This document shows positions 8,698-17,134 of a stretch of DNA of 50,226 bases, piece after piece (position 1 is the first letter of the stretch; every line of letters starts with the position of its first letter). Source of the DNA: DATJFH01 sp035495815 (lineage in GTDB: Bacteria > Acidobacteriota > Terriglobia > Bryobacterales > Bryobacteraceae); NCBI GenBank assembly GCA_035495815.1, contig DATJFH010000300.1, positions 1-50,226 of the forward strand, written 5' to 3'. The position numbers and the translations under genes were made by a program. The notes under the pieces were generated by a model. That model saw only the letters and a list, made by a program, of their open reading frames with translations. It ran no database searches and was not told the DNA's origin.

Positions 8698-8992
8698 AAA
8701 AGTGAGCTCGTGAGCGGAATCGGTGGGTCACAGATTGTTCAAATGGAGAAGGCTCGCGCAACCGCCGAACCCGATACCGGACAGTAAGGCTTCGGCTTTT
8801 GTGTTCGTAGCCAGGCGCCTTTCGAACCAGTTGCCCTCCCCAGTAAAGCGCTACGCCGTCAGGCAGGAGTGATGTGCGCAAGTCCTTTCATAGCAGCAGA
8901 GCCATAACCTGATGGGATTAGACGCTGATTCGGGGACGCAATGAAAGCAGTGGCTACGGAGCTAAAAGCAGCAGTGTATGTACGCGGGGCCG
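8698..8992. other. Non-coding gap between convergent genes
   Basis: Nearly 300 bases between the MFS stop and the 3' end of the PD40 gene. Short open frames exist on both strands, but none has a start signal, recognisable domain or consistent codon use. No clear terminator hairpin with a T-tract was found. The stretch may be a degraded insertion, but I recognise nothing in it. Confidence 0.5.
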
Positions 8993-10858
8993 CTACTTGC
9001 GCGGCAACGGTATCCAGCTCACGGCGCCCTCTTCGGTCGCGTTATCGGTCAGCACTCGGGCGTCGCTGCCGTCCTTGCGCATTACGCACACCTCACCGTA
9101 GGGTTGAAAGTTGCCCGGGCTATGCACGGCTTCGTCCTTGAATCCTTGCCGGGACGTGCTGAAGGCGATCCACTCGCCGTCGGGCGACCACGCCGAGTGC
9201 GCATCGTTGCCCCGTGTATTCGTGAGCCGGCGAAGCTGGCTTCCGTCGGCGCGGATGACGTAGATCTCAAAGTCCCCGTCGCGGTTGCTGGTGAACGAAA
9301 TCATATCGCCACGCGGTGACCAGGCGGGAAAGGTGTCGTACTCGGATCCCGTTGCCAACGGAGTGATCTCGCCGCTTTCGATATCGACAATGCTGAGTCC
9401 CTTCCCCTTTTTGGTTACGGACCTGCAGACCAGACGTTTTCCGTCTGGAGACCAGCTCGGCAGCGCATCGTTTCGATCGCCGCTGGTCAGCATCTTCATA
9501 TCCGTGCCGTCCGGGCGAATCGTCGCCAGATGGGCGGGACCGGCCACGGCGAACAGAGCGCCGAAAGAGAAGGCGATGCGGTCTCCGAGCGGTGACCAAA
9601 CCGGTCCTGCCGGGCAGGGAGCGGCTACGCAAATCTCCGCGGTCTTCGCCGGATAGATCACTCTTCGCCCGCTGCCATCGGCGTTCATCACGATAATCCC
9701 TTTGTTACCGGCAGGATCGTTGCCAGCGGTATGGCCCCCTGTCACAAGGCCGCCGGAGGGCGAGTACGACGGAAATATCAGCGCCACCCTCACCAAACCA
9801 AACTGGCTGTCCGGACTGAACCATTCCTGGACTGGCAGCGGTTGAAGATCGATAGGCCGGTGGAACACCATCCGCTTTCCGTCGGGTGACCAGTGCGGGC
9901 TATCAAACAGTCCCGAAACTCCTGCAGGGCCCGAAGTGAAGCGGATGCTGCCATCGCGACTCTGAAGCGGTCCCAACCCACCCACCGAGGCCACCCACGG
10001 CTCCAGATAGCCGACACGGCCCTTCTCCAGCCACTGCGGAAAGACCTTCATGCCTTCGCCAGTGGTCAGCATCTCGCGTCGTCCCGTCTTGAAGTCGACC
10101 GAAACGATCTGCGAGCGGTCGAAGTGGAACAACATCTCATTGGCGGTTACCGGGGGCCGGAACGACCTCGGTTGCTGGCTGGTCGCCTCTTGCCGCGGGG
10201 CCGCTTCGTAGAACAGGATCGAAGAGCTGTCGGCTGACCACGCGGGATTACCCGCGACGCCGTTGCCATGCGTGATCCGCCGCAACCCCGTTCCATCGGG
10301 ATGCACCGCGTAGATCTCGGTGGAGTGGCGGAGGGCGACCCGCACAACGGTCTCCGTTGAATCGCGATCCGTCGAGAAGGCGATCCAGCGCCCGTCCGGC
10401 GACCAGGCTGGACGGAAGTCGCCTTGCGGATGGTTGGTTACGTTCACGAGCTTCCTGGTCTTGATATTCAGGATCCAGATGTCCGCCTGGCCGGTGCGGC
10501 TGGAGACGAACGCGATCGAGCCGCCATCGGGAGAGAAAGTCGCTTGATCGTCGAAGGCCAGCGAATCAGTCAGGCGCTCCAGCCCCGATCCGTCCGGATG
10601 GACACGGAACAAGTCGGCGGAGCCTGCCCGAGTGGACGTGAACACGACCCACTTCCCATCGGGAGAGAACGAGGCGTTCGAATCGAGAGCGATATGGGAG
10701 GCCAGCGGCTTCGCGTTAGCGCCGTCCGCGTCGGCGAGGAATATGTCCTGATTCCGTGGCGCAAAACTTTGGAAGGCGATGCGGTAACGGGGTTCCGTCC
10801 GGGCGGGGAGTGCGCAAAGGAGGGCTATCGTTGCTGTGCAAACGACTCGAAAGCTCAT
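8993..10858 (-). CDS. Exported TolB-like / PD40 beta-propeller protein
   Basis: A 621-residue protein with a short Sec signal (MSFRVVCTATIALLCALPARTE). It is built of many PD40 (WD40-like TolB) repeats, seen as FSPDGKWVVFTSTR, FSPDGGSIAFVSSR, WSPDGRWIAFSTDR, WSADSSSILF, WSPDGKRMVF, WSPDGKRLV, WSPRGDMISFTSNRDG and WSPDGEWIAFSTSR. That number of repeats gives two propellers, roughly residues 25-330 and 340-615. Such proteins bind peptides or polymers in the periplasm; TolB itself belongs to the Tol-Pal system, but there is no amidohydrolase/peptidase domain and no tol-pal gene nearby, so this is not TolB proper. Monocistronic. The start is fixed by the signal peptide and by a -10 box five bases upstream, which implies a leaderless mRNA. 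Confidence 0.85.
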   Translation of the reverse strand: MSFRVVCTATIALLCALPARTEPRYRIAFQSFAPRNQDIFLADADGANAKPLASHIALDSNASFSPDGKWVVFTSTRAGSADLFRVHPDGSGLERLTDSLAFDDQATFSPDGGSIAFVSSRTGQADIWILNIKTRKLVNVTNHPQGDFRPAWSPDGRWIAFSTDRDSTETVVRVALRHSTEIYAVHPDGTGLRRITHGNGVAGNPAWSADSSSILFYEAAPRQEATSQQPRSFRPPVTANEMLFHFDRSQIVSVDFKTGRREMLTTGEGMKVFPQWLEKGRVGYLEPWVASVGGLGPLQSRDGSIRFTSGPAGVSGLFDSPHWSPDGKRMVFHRPIDLQPLPVQEWFSPDSQFGLVRVALIFPSYSPSGGLVTGGHTAGNDPAGNKGIIVMNADGSGRRVIYPAKTAEICVAAPCPAGPVWSPLGDRIAFSFGALFAVAGPAHLATIRPDGTDMKMLTSGDRNDALPSWSPDGKRLVCRSVTKKGKGLSIVDIESGEITPLATGSEYDTFPAWSPRGDMISFTSNRDGDFEIYVIRADGSQLRRLTNTRGNDAHSAWSPDGEWIAFSTSRQGFKDEAVHSPGNFQPYGEVCVMRKDGSDARVLTDNATEEGAVSWIPLPRK

Positions 10859-10863
10859 GGCAC

Positions 10864-10869
10864 ATGCTA
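10864..10869 (-). promoter_or_regulatory. Extended -10 box (TG-A-TAGCAT), leaderless arrangement
   Basis: The reverse strand reads TGATAGCAT, then five bases, then ATG 10858 of the PD40 protein. Extended -10 form; no -35 recognised. The spacing places the transcription start on or beside the start codon. Confidence 0.5.
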
Positions 10870-11120
10870 TCAGAGGTGAGATCGCGTTGCTTGTTTATTT
10901 ACGGTGACAGCACCCCATGGCCGTCGTGACTCGGGATCAGTATAGCGTAGTGGTTAGCGTTTACCGATTCCGCGGCTGCCGTGGTCAACGAGTACTGGGA
11001 AATTCTCGTTGAAATCCCGGACGTTCTCCCCGAGTAAGGCCACAGCTTGTCAAGACGGGGAGGGGCCCGCGTCCGGCGCCGGTTTATGGTGGAGGTTTCG
11101 CCACCACGCGCTTCCGCACC

Positions 11121-11500
11121 ATGAAACTGATCACCATTTCTAAACCGCTGTCATCGTTTCCGGGGTTTCGTCTACCAGCACGCCTACTTCAGTACCGACA
11201 AAAGAGCATCGAAGTTGCCGTACGACCGGGCAAGGGTTCGGCCGCAGTCTGCTCGCGATGCCATTTGCCGGGCGCCCGGTTACGACCAACTCGGCGAACG
11301 GCGTTTTATTTTCATTCCCCTGTGGTCTTGCTTCTGTATACCATGCGTCGAGTGGACTGTCGCCGCTGCGGCGTTATAGCTGTCCGAATAAGTTCCCAGG
11401 GAGACGGCAAAGGCACACTGACCAAAGCCTACATGTTCTTCCCTAGCCTGTTGGGCAAGGCGACTACATGGAAAGAGACGGTCGTGAAGGGCCTGAAACA
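11121..11500 (+). pseudogene. Decayed N-terminal fragment of an ISL3-family transposase
   Basis: Conceptual translation hops frames but keeps a coherent protein: GFVYQHAYFSTDK (frame of 11164), then KSIEVAVRPGKGSAAVCSRC (frame of 11121), then PGYDQLGERRFIFIPLW (frame of 11275), then LLLYTMRRVDCRRCGVIAV and later TLTKAYMFFPSLLGKATTW (frame of 11121 again). This is the zinc-ribbon N-terminus of ISL3-type transposases, with the CxxC pairs CSRC and CRRC. At least three frameshifts are needed. Only about 125 residues of a protein normally over 400 remain; the DDE catalytic domain is absent. No terminal inverted repeats or target duplication were identified. The upstream stretch 10870-11120 holds nothing recognised except a small GGTGG/CCACC hairpin at 11088-11105. 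It is a dead insertion-sequence scar. Confidence 0.72.
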
Positions 11501-11540
11501 ACGAAAAAAAATAGGAGTGGGTTTGGGAAGTGATAGCTTA

Positions 11541-11564
11541 GAGGGGCCGCGGTTCTGGCCCCTC
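11541..11564 (-). terminator. Hairpin downstream of the NarL-type regulator gene
   Basis: Perfect 8-base stem GAGGGGCC (11541-11548) and GGCCCCTC (11557-11564) with an 8-base loop, 25 bases past the regulator's stop. No good T-run follows on the minus strand, so it may be a processing-stabilising hairpin or a weak terminator. Confidence 0.5.
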
Positions 11565-11589
11565 CATGGATTACGCCGGACGGCAGTGC

Positions 11590-12258
11590 TTAGGCGGACG
11601 CGGACGGAATCTGGATAATCTTCTTCTGGATCGCGTACTGCACCAGCTGCGCCTTGTTGTGGATATCCAGCTTGCGCATGAGGTTGAACTTGTGCGCTTC
11701 CACGGTCTTCACGCTGAGGTTCAGGCCACCGGCGATCTCCTTCACGGAGTTGCCTTCCGCCAGGACTTTGAGCACTTCCTTCTCGCGAGTGGTCAGGGTG
11801 GCGAAGCGCGGAGTCCGCTGGGTGGACTTCACCCGGGAGCGGAAATCGTCCACCAGCTGCGACAGCATGCGCGGGCTCAGATAGCTTCCGCCGCGCTGCA
11901 CTTCGCGGATGGCGCCGAGCAACTGCGCCGCGGGGCTGTCTTTGAGCACGTAACCGCCGGCCCCTACCTGCATACACTCCACCAGGTAATCCTCATCGTC
12001 GTACATGGTGAGGAACAGGACCTTGGTTTCCGGGCGGTTCTTCTTGATTTGCCGCGTGGCTTCGAAGCTGCTCAAGCCGGTCATGCCGATGTCCATCAGC
12101 ACGATATCCGGGCGGGTTTCAGCAGCCCGGGTGACGGCGTCGGTGCCGTTGGCAGCTTCGCCGACCACTTCCATGTCGGTCTCCGCTGCAATTAGTGTTT
12201 TGATTCCTTGACGAAACAAGGTATGGTCATCAGTCAGAAGAATTCGAATTTTAGGCAT
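11590..12258 (-). CDS. Orphan NarL/FixJ-family response regulator
   Basis: A 222-residue two-domain regulator. The receiver (residues 1-125) has the acidic pair D10-D11, phosphorylation site D56 (VLMDIGM), T84 and K106 (VLKD). The LuxR-type helix-turn-helix follows at about residues 153-215 (LTTREKEVLKVLAEG, SVKTVEAHKFNLMRKL). All signature residues are present, so phosphorylation-dependent DNA binding is expected. No histidine kinase is adjacent; the kinase partner must be elsewhere. A strong Shine-Dalgarno (AAGGGAG on the reverse strand, about 10 bases before ATG 12258) decides the start, in contrast to the leaderless genes nearby. The gene is probably monocistronic and is followed by the hairpin at 11541-11564. 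The targets are unknown. Confidence 0.93.
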   Translation of the reverse strand: MPKIRILLTDDHTLFRQGIKTLIAAETDMEVVGEAANGTDAVTRAAETRPDIVLMDIGMTGLSSFEATRQIKKNRPETKVLFLTMYDDEDYLVECMQVGAGGYVLKDSPAAQLLGAIREVQRGGSYLSPRMLSQLVDDFRSRVKSTQRTPRFATLTTREKEVLKVLAEGNSVKEIAGGLNLSVKTVEAHKFNLMRKLDIHNKAQLVQYAIQKKIIQIPSASA

Positions 12259-12898
12259 ACGTGGTTGATCTCCCTTGAATTCGCCAATCGGAGCCGCCGC
12301 CGCGGGATCATTAGAGCGAGCGGCTTAAGACCGGCTCGAACAGGTTCCTTAACGGGTACGGCCATTTTACTTTCTACGCGAATTTCTGATAATGAATCGG
12401 TGGAACTTTGGAGAAGGTTTAGAGTCGGGACTAAGAAAGCTGCGCCCCCTTAACACCGGCGCGGCCGTTTGTAAGGTTCGACCGGCTCAAAACCTACGCT
12501 CTCTACACCGGGACTGCAAAGTTCTCCTCCGAGGTGTCCTTTGGGACGCTGTTTCATCCATTTACAGACCCTTTTGCGCAGCTCCCTTCGCCTTGAGGCT
12601 CCTGTTTCCTAGGACCGATATACCGTCTAGCCGGGATCCTTTCCCGCCCGCCCCGGCAAAAATGCTGCGACTACTCAAGCATAACCCGCCATCCCTATCC
12701 GTGCAAATATCCCCGGTCTTCGGGCGCTACACCTTAATCGCGGGCGCTGACCCGGGCTGCGGCAGGGCAATACTAACCTCCGTATTTCGTACTAGATAGA
12801 ATCCATAAAAGCGGTTCCCTCCACGGCGCCCATTGAGATCATGGAGACCCGGAGTAAATCACTTTCCCGGGGATTCCGGTATCATAGGCAGTTAACCG
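12259..12898. other. Long intergenic region between divergent genes
   Basis: About 640 bases without a credible gene; short frames on the plus strand have no family resemblance. It holds the control regions of the minus-strand regulator and the plus-strand PhyH-type gene. Candidate -10 boxes on the plus strand are TAGAAT at 12797-12802 and TATCAT at 12880-12885; the second lies 13 bases before ATG 12899. No tRNA, repeat array or insertion sequence was recognised. Confidence 0.5.
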
Positions 12899-13639
12899 AT
12901 GATCCCCGCAACCGCATCGAAAGCCGCCTTGCAGTTCGAGCGGGACGGCTACCTGGTTATGGACCGCGTGTTCTCCGAAACGGAGATCGCTCCGGTGTCG
13001 GATGAAATCGACCGTCTGATCGAGGGAAAGTCCGCTTACGTACCCGAACGGGATCTGGTTTGGGAGCCGGACACGGATCCACCGCGCCTGAGAAATGCTT
13101 TCCGGCTGCATCTGTATCACGACTTCTTTCTGAATTTCGCCGGATCTCCGAAGATCACTGGCATCTTAGGGGAGCTTCTGGGACATCCGCTGCGACTCTA
13201 CGGCAGCCAGTTGTTCGCCAAGCCCGCGCGCGTCGGTACGCGGGTGCCGAAGCATCAGGACATGCCGTACTGGCCGTTCGACCCGCCGGAACTGATCACC
13301 GCCTGGATCGCTCTCGACGATACCAGCGTAGAGAACGGCTGCGTTCGCTTTTTCGCGGGGTCGCATAAGTTGGGAATGCTGCCTCACGCTCCGTCGAATG
13401 TCAAGGGCAACTCGCTCGGCCTGGTGGATCATCCGGGCGTGGACGCGCTGCCCGAACATGCCGTCGAGGTGAAGCGCGGATCGGTGGTGCTGCACCATGC
13501 GCTCACCGTTCATCGCAGCGAACCGAACCGGAGCAACCACTCGCGCCGCGGTTTGGTGTACGTGTACATGTCGCCGGACGTGAAGCTGACGCAGCCGGAG
13601 AGGATGCAAGGGCCGGCGGTGTTCCCGGAAGTAGGCTAG
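12899..13639 (+). CDS. Phytanoyl-CoA dioxygenase (PhyH)-family Fe(II)/2-oxoglutarate oxygenase
   Basis: A 246-residue cytoplasmic protein. The facial triad is visible: H119 and D121 in KHQDM, and a distal His, probably H205, in LHHALTVHRSEPNRS, followed by Arg in HSRRG that would bind the 2-oxoglutarate carboxylate. The beginning (LQFERDGYLVMDRVFS) and the core (ELITAWIALDDTSVENGCVRF, then AGSHK) are classic for the family. It should hydroxylate a small molecule with oxygen and 2-oxoglutarate; the substrate cannot be read from sequence. It stands alone, convergent with the esterase gene with only seven bases between the stops. There is no clear Shine-Dalgarno; a -10-like TATCAT 13 bases upstream suggests a very short leader. 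Confidence 0.88.
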   Translation: MIPATASKAALQFERDGYLVMDRVFSETEIAPVSDEIDRLIEGKSAYVPERDLVWEPDTDPPRLRNAFRLHLYHDFFLNFAGSPKITGILGELLGHPLRLYGSQLFAKPARVGTRVPKHQDMPYWPFDPPELITAWIALDDTSVENGCVRFFAGSHKLGMLPHAPSNVKGNSLGLVDHPGVDALPEHAVEVKRGSVVLHHALTVHRSEPNRSNHSRRGLVYVYMSPDVKLTQPERMQGPAVFPEVG

Positions 13640-13646
13640 CGCGCAG

Positions 13647-14600
13647 CTAACGCGGCGGAATCCAGCGGTCCAGCCATTGCCATGTCAGGCCGTACGAAGT
13701 CTCCGACGAGGTGTGAGTCAATTCCGGATCGTGGAAGAGCGATTTTACTCCCGGAATCCGATCGAACACGGCGCGAATGGTCTCCGCTGGACAAACTGCG
13801 TCGCGGCCTCCGGAACTGACCAGCGCGGGCGCCCGCAGAATGGGAACCAGCTGCAGCGGATCGAAGTAGTCCAGAGTCCGCAGGCGCCGTTCGTCGTTCA
13901 CGCCGGCCTGATCGAGGAGTTTTTTCACCAGCGAGCCTTCGATCCGCGCGCCGCGGCGCATGTCGCAGAGGAAAGGGAGCAGGGCGACCACGGCTTTGAG
14001 CCGCGGGTCGAGCGATGCCACAGCCAGAGCGATTCCGCCGCCCTGGCTGGTTCCGGCGATGGCGATGCGGTCCCGGTCGATATCCGGCCGGTTCACCAGA
14101 TAGTCCACGCCGCGGATCACATCCGCATACGCGCCCTGGTAGTAAGCCCCGTCGGGGCGGGAGAGGCGCCAGGTGAGTTTATCCGGGCCGTCGATTTTCC
14201 AGAGATCGGCGGACGGACCCTGGGATCGTGGATACACCTGGAGAATGGCGTACCCGCGCTGGCATTCATCAAGCATGACGCCCTGTTGAAGGCCGCCGTA
14301 ACCGGGGATAGTGACCACCGCGCGCAGCGGGCGTGGCGATTCTCCGCCGCGAACCGGAAGCGCCAGAAAGGCGCGGACGCGAACCCCGTCGAGCGAGCGG
14401 TACTCGACGCGGAATTTTTTATACGGCAGCGGTTCACGCGTGTCCTCGACGGTGGAATCGAGGGGCTCGGCCGCGAGGCGCGCCAGAGTCGCCTTCCAGA
14501 AGCCTGCGGGATCCTCAGCCGGCAGCGGCAGCGCCAGGGCGAAAAGCGCCATCGCGATTCCGAGGCCGCGAGGACCAAGCACATCGGGGATCTGCATCAT
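13647..14600 (-). CDS. Exported alpha/beta-hydrolase, acetyl xylan esterase (CE7)-like
   Basis: A 317-residue protein with a signal peptide (hydrophobic stretch at residues about 12-28, ending PAE). The catalytic triad is recognisable as S185 in GTSQGGG, D267 in SSGGRDAV and H296 in ELTHTS. The PRSQG text at about residues 124-128 corresponds to the RGQG motif that defines carbohydrate esterase family 7 (acetyl xylan esterase/cephalosporin C deacetylase), here with Ser for Gly. It probably removes acetyl groups from oligosaccharides in the periplasm. Single gene; ATG 14600 or the adjacent ATG 14597 lie 5 and 8 bases after a TATACT box, so its message is likely leaderless. The sugar substrate is inferred from family only. 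Confidence 0.85.
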   Translation of the reverse strand: MMQIPDVLGPRGLGIAMALFALALPLPAEDPAGFWKATLARLAAEPLDSTVEDTREPLPYKKFRVEYRSLDGVRVRAFLALPVRGGESPRPLRAVVTIPGYGGLQQGVMLDECQRGYAILQVYPRSQGPSADLWKIDGPDKLTWRLSRPDGAYYQGAYADVIRGVDYLVNRPDIDRDRIAIAGTSQGGGIALAVASLDPRLKAVVALLPFLCDMRRGARIEGSLVKKLLDQAGVNDERRLRTLDYFDPLQLVPILRAPALVSSGGRDAVCPAETIRAVFDRIPGVKSLFHDPELTHTSSETSYGLTWQWLDRWIPPR

Positions 14601-14605
14601 GGAGC

Positions 14606-14611
14606 AGTATA
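14606..14611 (-). promoter_or_regulatory. -10 box TATACT, leaderless arrangement, for the esterase
   Basis: The reverse strand reads TATACT, then five bases to ATG 14600 (eight to ATG 14597). A five-of-six consensus match; no -35 seen. Confidence 0.5.
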
Positions 14612-14682
14612 CGCCGAAGGCGCGATCCGGCCCGGCGGCATTTGCCGAAGCCGGTTGGGAGCGGGCTTTGGGACGCGCCGGG

Positions 14683-16500
14683 TCAGCGCCTGACTTCCTG
14701 GTCTTTGTACTGGAGCTGGTAAAGCTTCCAATAGATTCCGCGCAGCGCCAGCAGTTCCTGGTGCGGGCCCGATTCGCGGAGCTGGCCTTTGTGCATTACC
14801 AGAATGCGGTCGGCGCGCTGAATGGTGGAGAGGCGGTGGGCGATCACGATGGACGTGCGGCCTTCCACCATGTTGCCCAGCGCGTCGCGCACGCGGAGCT
14901 CGGTCTCGGTATCGACGCTCGAAGTGGCTTCATCCAGGATCAGGAAATGCGGGTTGTGCGCCAGCGCGCGGGCGAAGCTGATGAGCTGCTTCTGGCCCGT
15001 GGAAAGCGAGCTGCCGCGCTCGCGAATGGGCTGCTCGAATCCGTTCGGCAGGGAGTGGATGAAATCGATGAGGTTCACCTGCTCGGCGGCGGCCACGATC
15101 TCCTCGCGGGTAATGTTCTCCGTGCCCAGCCGGATGTTGTCCTCGACGCTGCCGGTGAAAAGATAGGGGTCCTGCAGTACGACGCCGAAACGGCGGCGCA
15201 GCTCCAGCGGGTCGAGGCGGCGGATGTCCACCCCGCCGACCCGAATCGAGCCCTTCTGGATATCGTAGAAGCGCAGCAGCAGGCTGATGAGCGTGGTCTT
15301 GCCGGCGCCGGTGTGGCCGACCACCGCTACGGTTTCGCCGGGCTGAATCCGGAAGCTCACGTCGCGCAGGACCCAATCCTCGTCTTTGTAGGCGAACCAG
15401 ACGTGATCGAACTCGATGCCGGCGGTCTCGTCCGGAAGGCGCTGAAGATCGGAAGCCGGCTCAGCGATCTCTACCCTGGTGTCGAGCAGTTTGAAAACTC
15501 GCTCCGAAGATGCCATGGCGGATTGCAGGATGTTGTACTTCTCGCTCAGATCCTGGATGGGACGGAAGAAACGCGTGGCGTACTGGAGAAACGCCACCAC
15601 CACGCCGATCGTGATGCCGCCTTGCTCCACCTGGTAGCCGCCGTAGGACAGGATCGCCGCCACCGCCAGGGTGGACAGGAATTCAACCACTGGGTAGAAC
15701 CAGCCGTAGGCGACGATGGTGTCCTTGAAGGCGGCCATGTGCTGGCGGTTGATGTCCTCGAATTCCTCGCGGCTCTTCTTCTCGCGGTTGAACAGGTGCA
15801 GGACGGTGATTCCGACGATGTGCTCCTGCAGGTACGCGTTGATCCGGGCGATGGCGACGCGGATACGGCGGTAGCTCTGGGACACCGTGCGGCGGAACAG
15901 CGCGGTGGCGATGATCACGAACGGAAGCATGGCCAGCACGAAGCCGGTGAGCGCCGGGCTGAGCTTCCACATGGTGAAGACGACGAAGCTGAGCGTCAGC
16001 AAATCCGCGAGGATGGTAACCAGGCCGGAAGCGAACAGCTCGTTGAGGACGTCGATGTCGGTAGTGACGCGGGTGACCAGGCGGCCGACCGGGTTGCGGT
16101 CGTAGAAGGCGACGTCGAGCTTCTGCAGGTGGGTCATGACTTCGCGCCGCAGGTCGAACATGGCCTTCTGGCCGATGTACTGCATCACGTACATCTGGAC
16201 GAATTCGAAGAGGAAGATGCCGAACAGGGCGGCCAGGTAAAGGAGCGCGACCTGCGTGAGACCGCTGAGCGGGTCGTTCGAGAGAAAAGGATCGAAGGGT
16301 GTATGGATGCGGGCGGGGTTAGGGGCCAGGTAGCGGTCGATGGCGACTTTGGTGAGCAGCGGTCCGGTTACCTGGAGGACCGAATTCAGGATCAGGACGA
16401 TCAGCGCGGCTCCGATCAGGGCGCGGTAGGGCCAGAGGTAGCCGAGCAGCCGGCGCATCAGGCGCGAGTCGTAGGAACGGGCGAGGATGTCTTCTTCCAC
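14683..16500 (-). CDS. ABC exporter, fused membrane and ATPase domains (MsbA/multidrug type)
   Basis: About 605 residues from GTG 16500. An upstream ATG at 16599 would add 33 unconserved residues and overlap the divergent sigma-factor gene; the GTG lies nine bases after a TACACT box. The membrane domain (roughly residues 20-310) has six helices, and its intracellular loop reads DRNPVGRLVTRVTTDID, a hallmark of the DPL/MsbA branch. The nucleotide-binding domain has Walker A GHTGAGKTT, Q-loop VLQDPYLF, signature LSTGQKQ (usually LSGGQ), Walker B LILDEATS and switch His in IAHRLST. It works as a homodimer or with another half-transporter, exporting lipids, drugs or peptides. No partner gene is adjacent. 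Confidence 0.92.
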   Translation of the reverse strand: MEEDILARSYDSRLMRRLLGYLWPYRALIGAALIVLILNSVLQVTGPLLTKVAIDRYLAPNPARIHTPFDPFLSNDPLSGLTQVALLYLAALFGIFLFEFVQMYVMQYIGQKAMFDLRREVMTHLQKLDVAFYDRNPVGRLVTRVTTDIDVLNELFASGLVTILADLLTLSFVVFTMWKLSPALTGFVLAMLPFVIIATALFRRTVSQSYRRIRVAIARINAYLQEHIVGITVLHLFNREKKSREEFEDINRQHMAAFKDTIVAYGWFYPVVEFLSTLAVAAILSYGGYQVEQGGITIGVVVAFLQYATRFFRPIQDLSEKYNILQSAMASSERVFKLLDTRVEIAEPASDLQRLPDETAGIEFDHVWFAYKDEDWVLRDVSFRIQPGETVAVVGHTGAGKTTLISLLLRFYDIQKGSIRVGGVDIRRLDPLELRRRFGVVLQDPYLFTGSVEDNIRLGTENITREEIVAAAEQVNLIDFIHSLPNGFEQPIRERGSSLSTGQKQLISFARALAHNPHFLILDEATSSVDTETELRVRDALGNMVEGRTSIVIAHRLSTIQRADRILVMHKGQLRESGPHQELLALRGIYWKLYQLQYKDQEVRR

Positions 16501-16509
16501 TTTTCTTTT

Positions 16510-16515
16510 AGTGTA
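16510..16515 (-). promoter_or_regulatory. -10 box TACACT for the ABC exporter
   Basis: The reverse strand reads TACACT, then nine bases to GTG 16500. The intergenic space shared with the divergent sigma-factor gene is under 45 bases, so the two promoters must overlap. Supports the GTG start. Confidence 0.42.
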
Positions 16516-16543
16516 ACCGCATGCCAAGATGAAGGAACCCGGA

Positions 16544-17131
16544 ATGGGGCAAGCGGACGAAATCAATCTGCTGAACCGCGCGCGGAAAGGCGACGACACC
16601 GCCCGGGAAGCTCTTTACCAGACCTATTTTGCCGGTAACAAGCAGGTGCGCAACCTGCTGGCGCGGGAGATCCGGGACCCGGCGGACCGGGAGGATATTC
16701 TGCACGACGCCTGGCTGTCGCTGATCCGGTCGGGAGCGGAGTTCCGGGGCGAGTCCCGGCTGCAGACCTTCATTTACCGCGTCGTCCAGATCGCGATTCT
16801 TCAGAAGCATCGTCACGACCGCGCGGCAAGGGAAGACAAGATGGTGAGGCTCAGCTTCGACTTCGAAGGCGAGCAGCGGGAGCGGGAGCTGGCCATCCAG
16901 GATTATCAATTCGACCGGGTGGAAGCCGGCGCCACGGCGGAGAAACTGTACGCGCTGCTGCCGGAGCCGCTGCGGACGGCTTTCCGGCTGCGGCTTTCCG
17001 ATGAGCTGAGCTACGAGGAGATTGCGGCTGCGACCCACGCGCCGGTGAACACCGTCGCCACCCGGATTTTCAAGGCGCGGGCGCTGCTGGCAAAGCTCTT
17101 CGGGAAGAAAGCGCCGCGGGAGGGGAACTAA
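16544..17131 (+). CDS. ECF-type RNA polymerase sigma factor
   Basis: About 195 residues. ATG 16544 has an AAGGA Shine-Dalgarno at 16532-16536, seven bases away; ATG 16529 would add five residues without such a site. Region 2 is visible (DREDILHDAWLSLIRSG, then SRLQTFIYRVVQIAI) and region 4 has the helix-turn-helix (LPEPLRTAFRLRL, SYEEIAAATHAP, NTVATRIFKARALL). There is no region 3, as usual for ECF factors. It directs RNA polymerase to a small regulon and is held by its anti-sigma, almost certainly the next gene, three bases downstream. The 5' end lies within 45 bases of the divergent ABC exporter start, so that exporter may belong to the regulon (inference). Confidence 0.92.
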   Translation: MGQADEINLLNRARKGDDTAREALYQTYFAGNKQVRNLLAREIRDPADREDILHDAWLSLIRSGAEFRGESRLQTFIYRVVQIAILQKHRHDRAAREDKMVRLSFDFEGEQRERELAIQDYQFDRVEAGATAEKLYALLPEPLRTAFRLRLSDELSYEEIAAATHAPVNTVATRIFKARALLAKLFGKKAPREGN

Positions 17132-17134
17132 CGG

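Noticed and set aside
8941..9141. Short plus-strand frame at the end of the PD40 gene
   Set aside because: Mostly antisense to the PD40 protein's C-terminus; no supporting signal.
14311..16638. Plus-strand open frame of 775 codons
   Set aside because: Antisense of the ABC exporter and esterase; low-complexity Glu/Asp/Arg text and no start signal.
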